Source: an uncultured Methanobrevibacter sp. (lineage in GTDB: Archaea; Methanobacteriota; Methanobacteria; Methanobacteriales; Methanobacteriaceae). From it: DNA of 5,838 nt. The notes below the pieces were generated by a model that did not search any database, had not been told where the DNA came from, and saw only the letters and a list, made by a program, of their open reading frames with translations. The DNA lies in NCBI GenBank assembly GCA_902795935.1, contig CADBMS010000002.1:1-5838 (forward strand), in the 5' to 3' direction. Made by a program: the position numbers and the translations under genes. Below, one piece after another: positions 5,791 to 5,838 of this stretch; within the stretch, counting starts at the first letter, position 1, and each line of letters begins with the position of its first letter.

Positions 5791-5838
5791 GCACTTAAAA
5801 TTGATTTTTAGCCTAAATTTCTATAAATATCTATTATA

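Noticed and set aside
5791..5838. A possible end of a leftward gene (minus-strand frame reaching a stop near 5812).
   Set aside because: Fewer than ten codons are visible and nothing identifies them as coding.
1..5838. Mobile element, phage, CRISPR or defence-system content.
   Set aside because: No integrase, transposase, spaced repeat array, terminal repeat or nuclease domain is visible, and all recognised genes are core archaeal functions of similar composition.

Overview
This very A+T-rich window looks like core chromosome of a methanogenic archaeon. The likely order is Methanobacteriales, with a low-GC genus such as Methanosphaera or Methanobrevibacter most plausible. The evidence is the gene content: an archaeal CDP-archaeol synthase (CarS), a tetraether lipid synthase (Tes) type radical SAM enzyme, a homoaconitase-type small subunit for coenzyme B synthesis, an HVO_0476-family archaeal zinc-finger protein and an archaeal-type t6A methylthiotransferase. 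Ribosome binding sites are of the archaeal GGTGA/GGAG type and TATA-like boxes lie upstream of most genes. I assign genus only tentatively.

Layout, left to right. Positions 1-120 are A+T-rich non-coding DNA with a 12-bp perfect inverted repeat that probably terminates carS. carS runs leftward at 121-657. A 174-bp divergent promoter region (658-831) follows and carries a near-perfect 20-bp direct repeat with TATA-like cores. tes runs rightward at 832-2304. A 101-bp A+T-rich gap leads to hacB (2406-2900). Next comes a compact pair: an HVO_0476-family zinc-finger protein (3005-3640) and, 11 bases later, a radical SAM tRNA methylthiotransferase (3652-4923). The last gene (best start 5039, end 5728) encodes a protein with an N-terminal zinc ribbon and four predicted membrane helices, of unknown function. 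A hairpin followed by a T-rich tract at 5749-5790 closes that unit. No stretch longer than 174 bases lacks a gene. I see no RNA gene, insertion sequence, CRISPR array or phage gene.

How the genes fit together. carS and tes face away from each other over one control region and act at two stages of the same pathway. CarS activates the unsaturated diether lipid with CTP. After head-group attachment and saturation, Tes joins two diether lipids tail to tail into membrane-spanning tetraethers. hacB serves coenzyme B synthesis. The zinc-finger/methylthiotransferase pair probably forms one transcription unit, and the second member modifies position 37 of ANN-decoding tRNAs. Nearly everything here is housekeeping. 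The least explained items are the divergent control region, the zinc-ribbon membrane protein, the zinc-finger partner of the methylthiotransferase, and a few motif deviations in otherwise recognisable enzymes.
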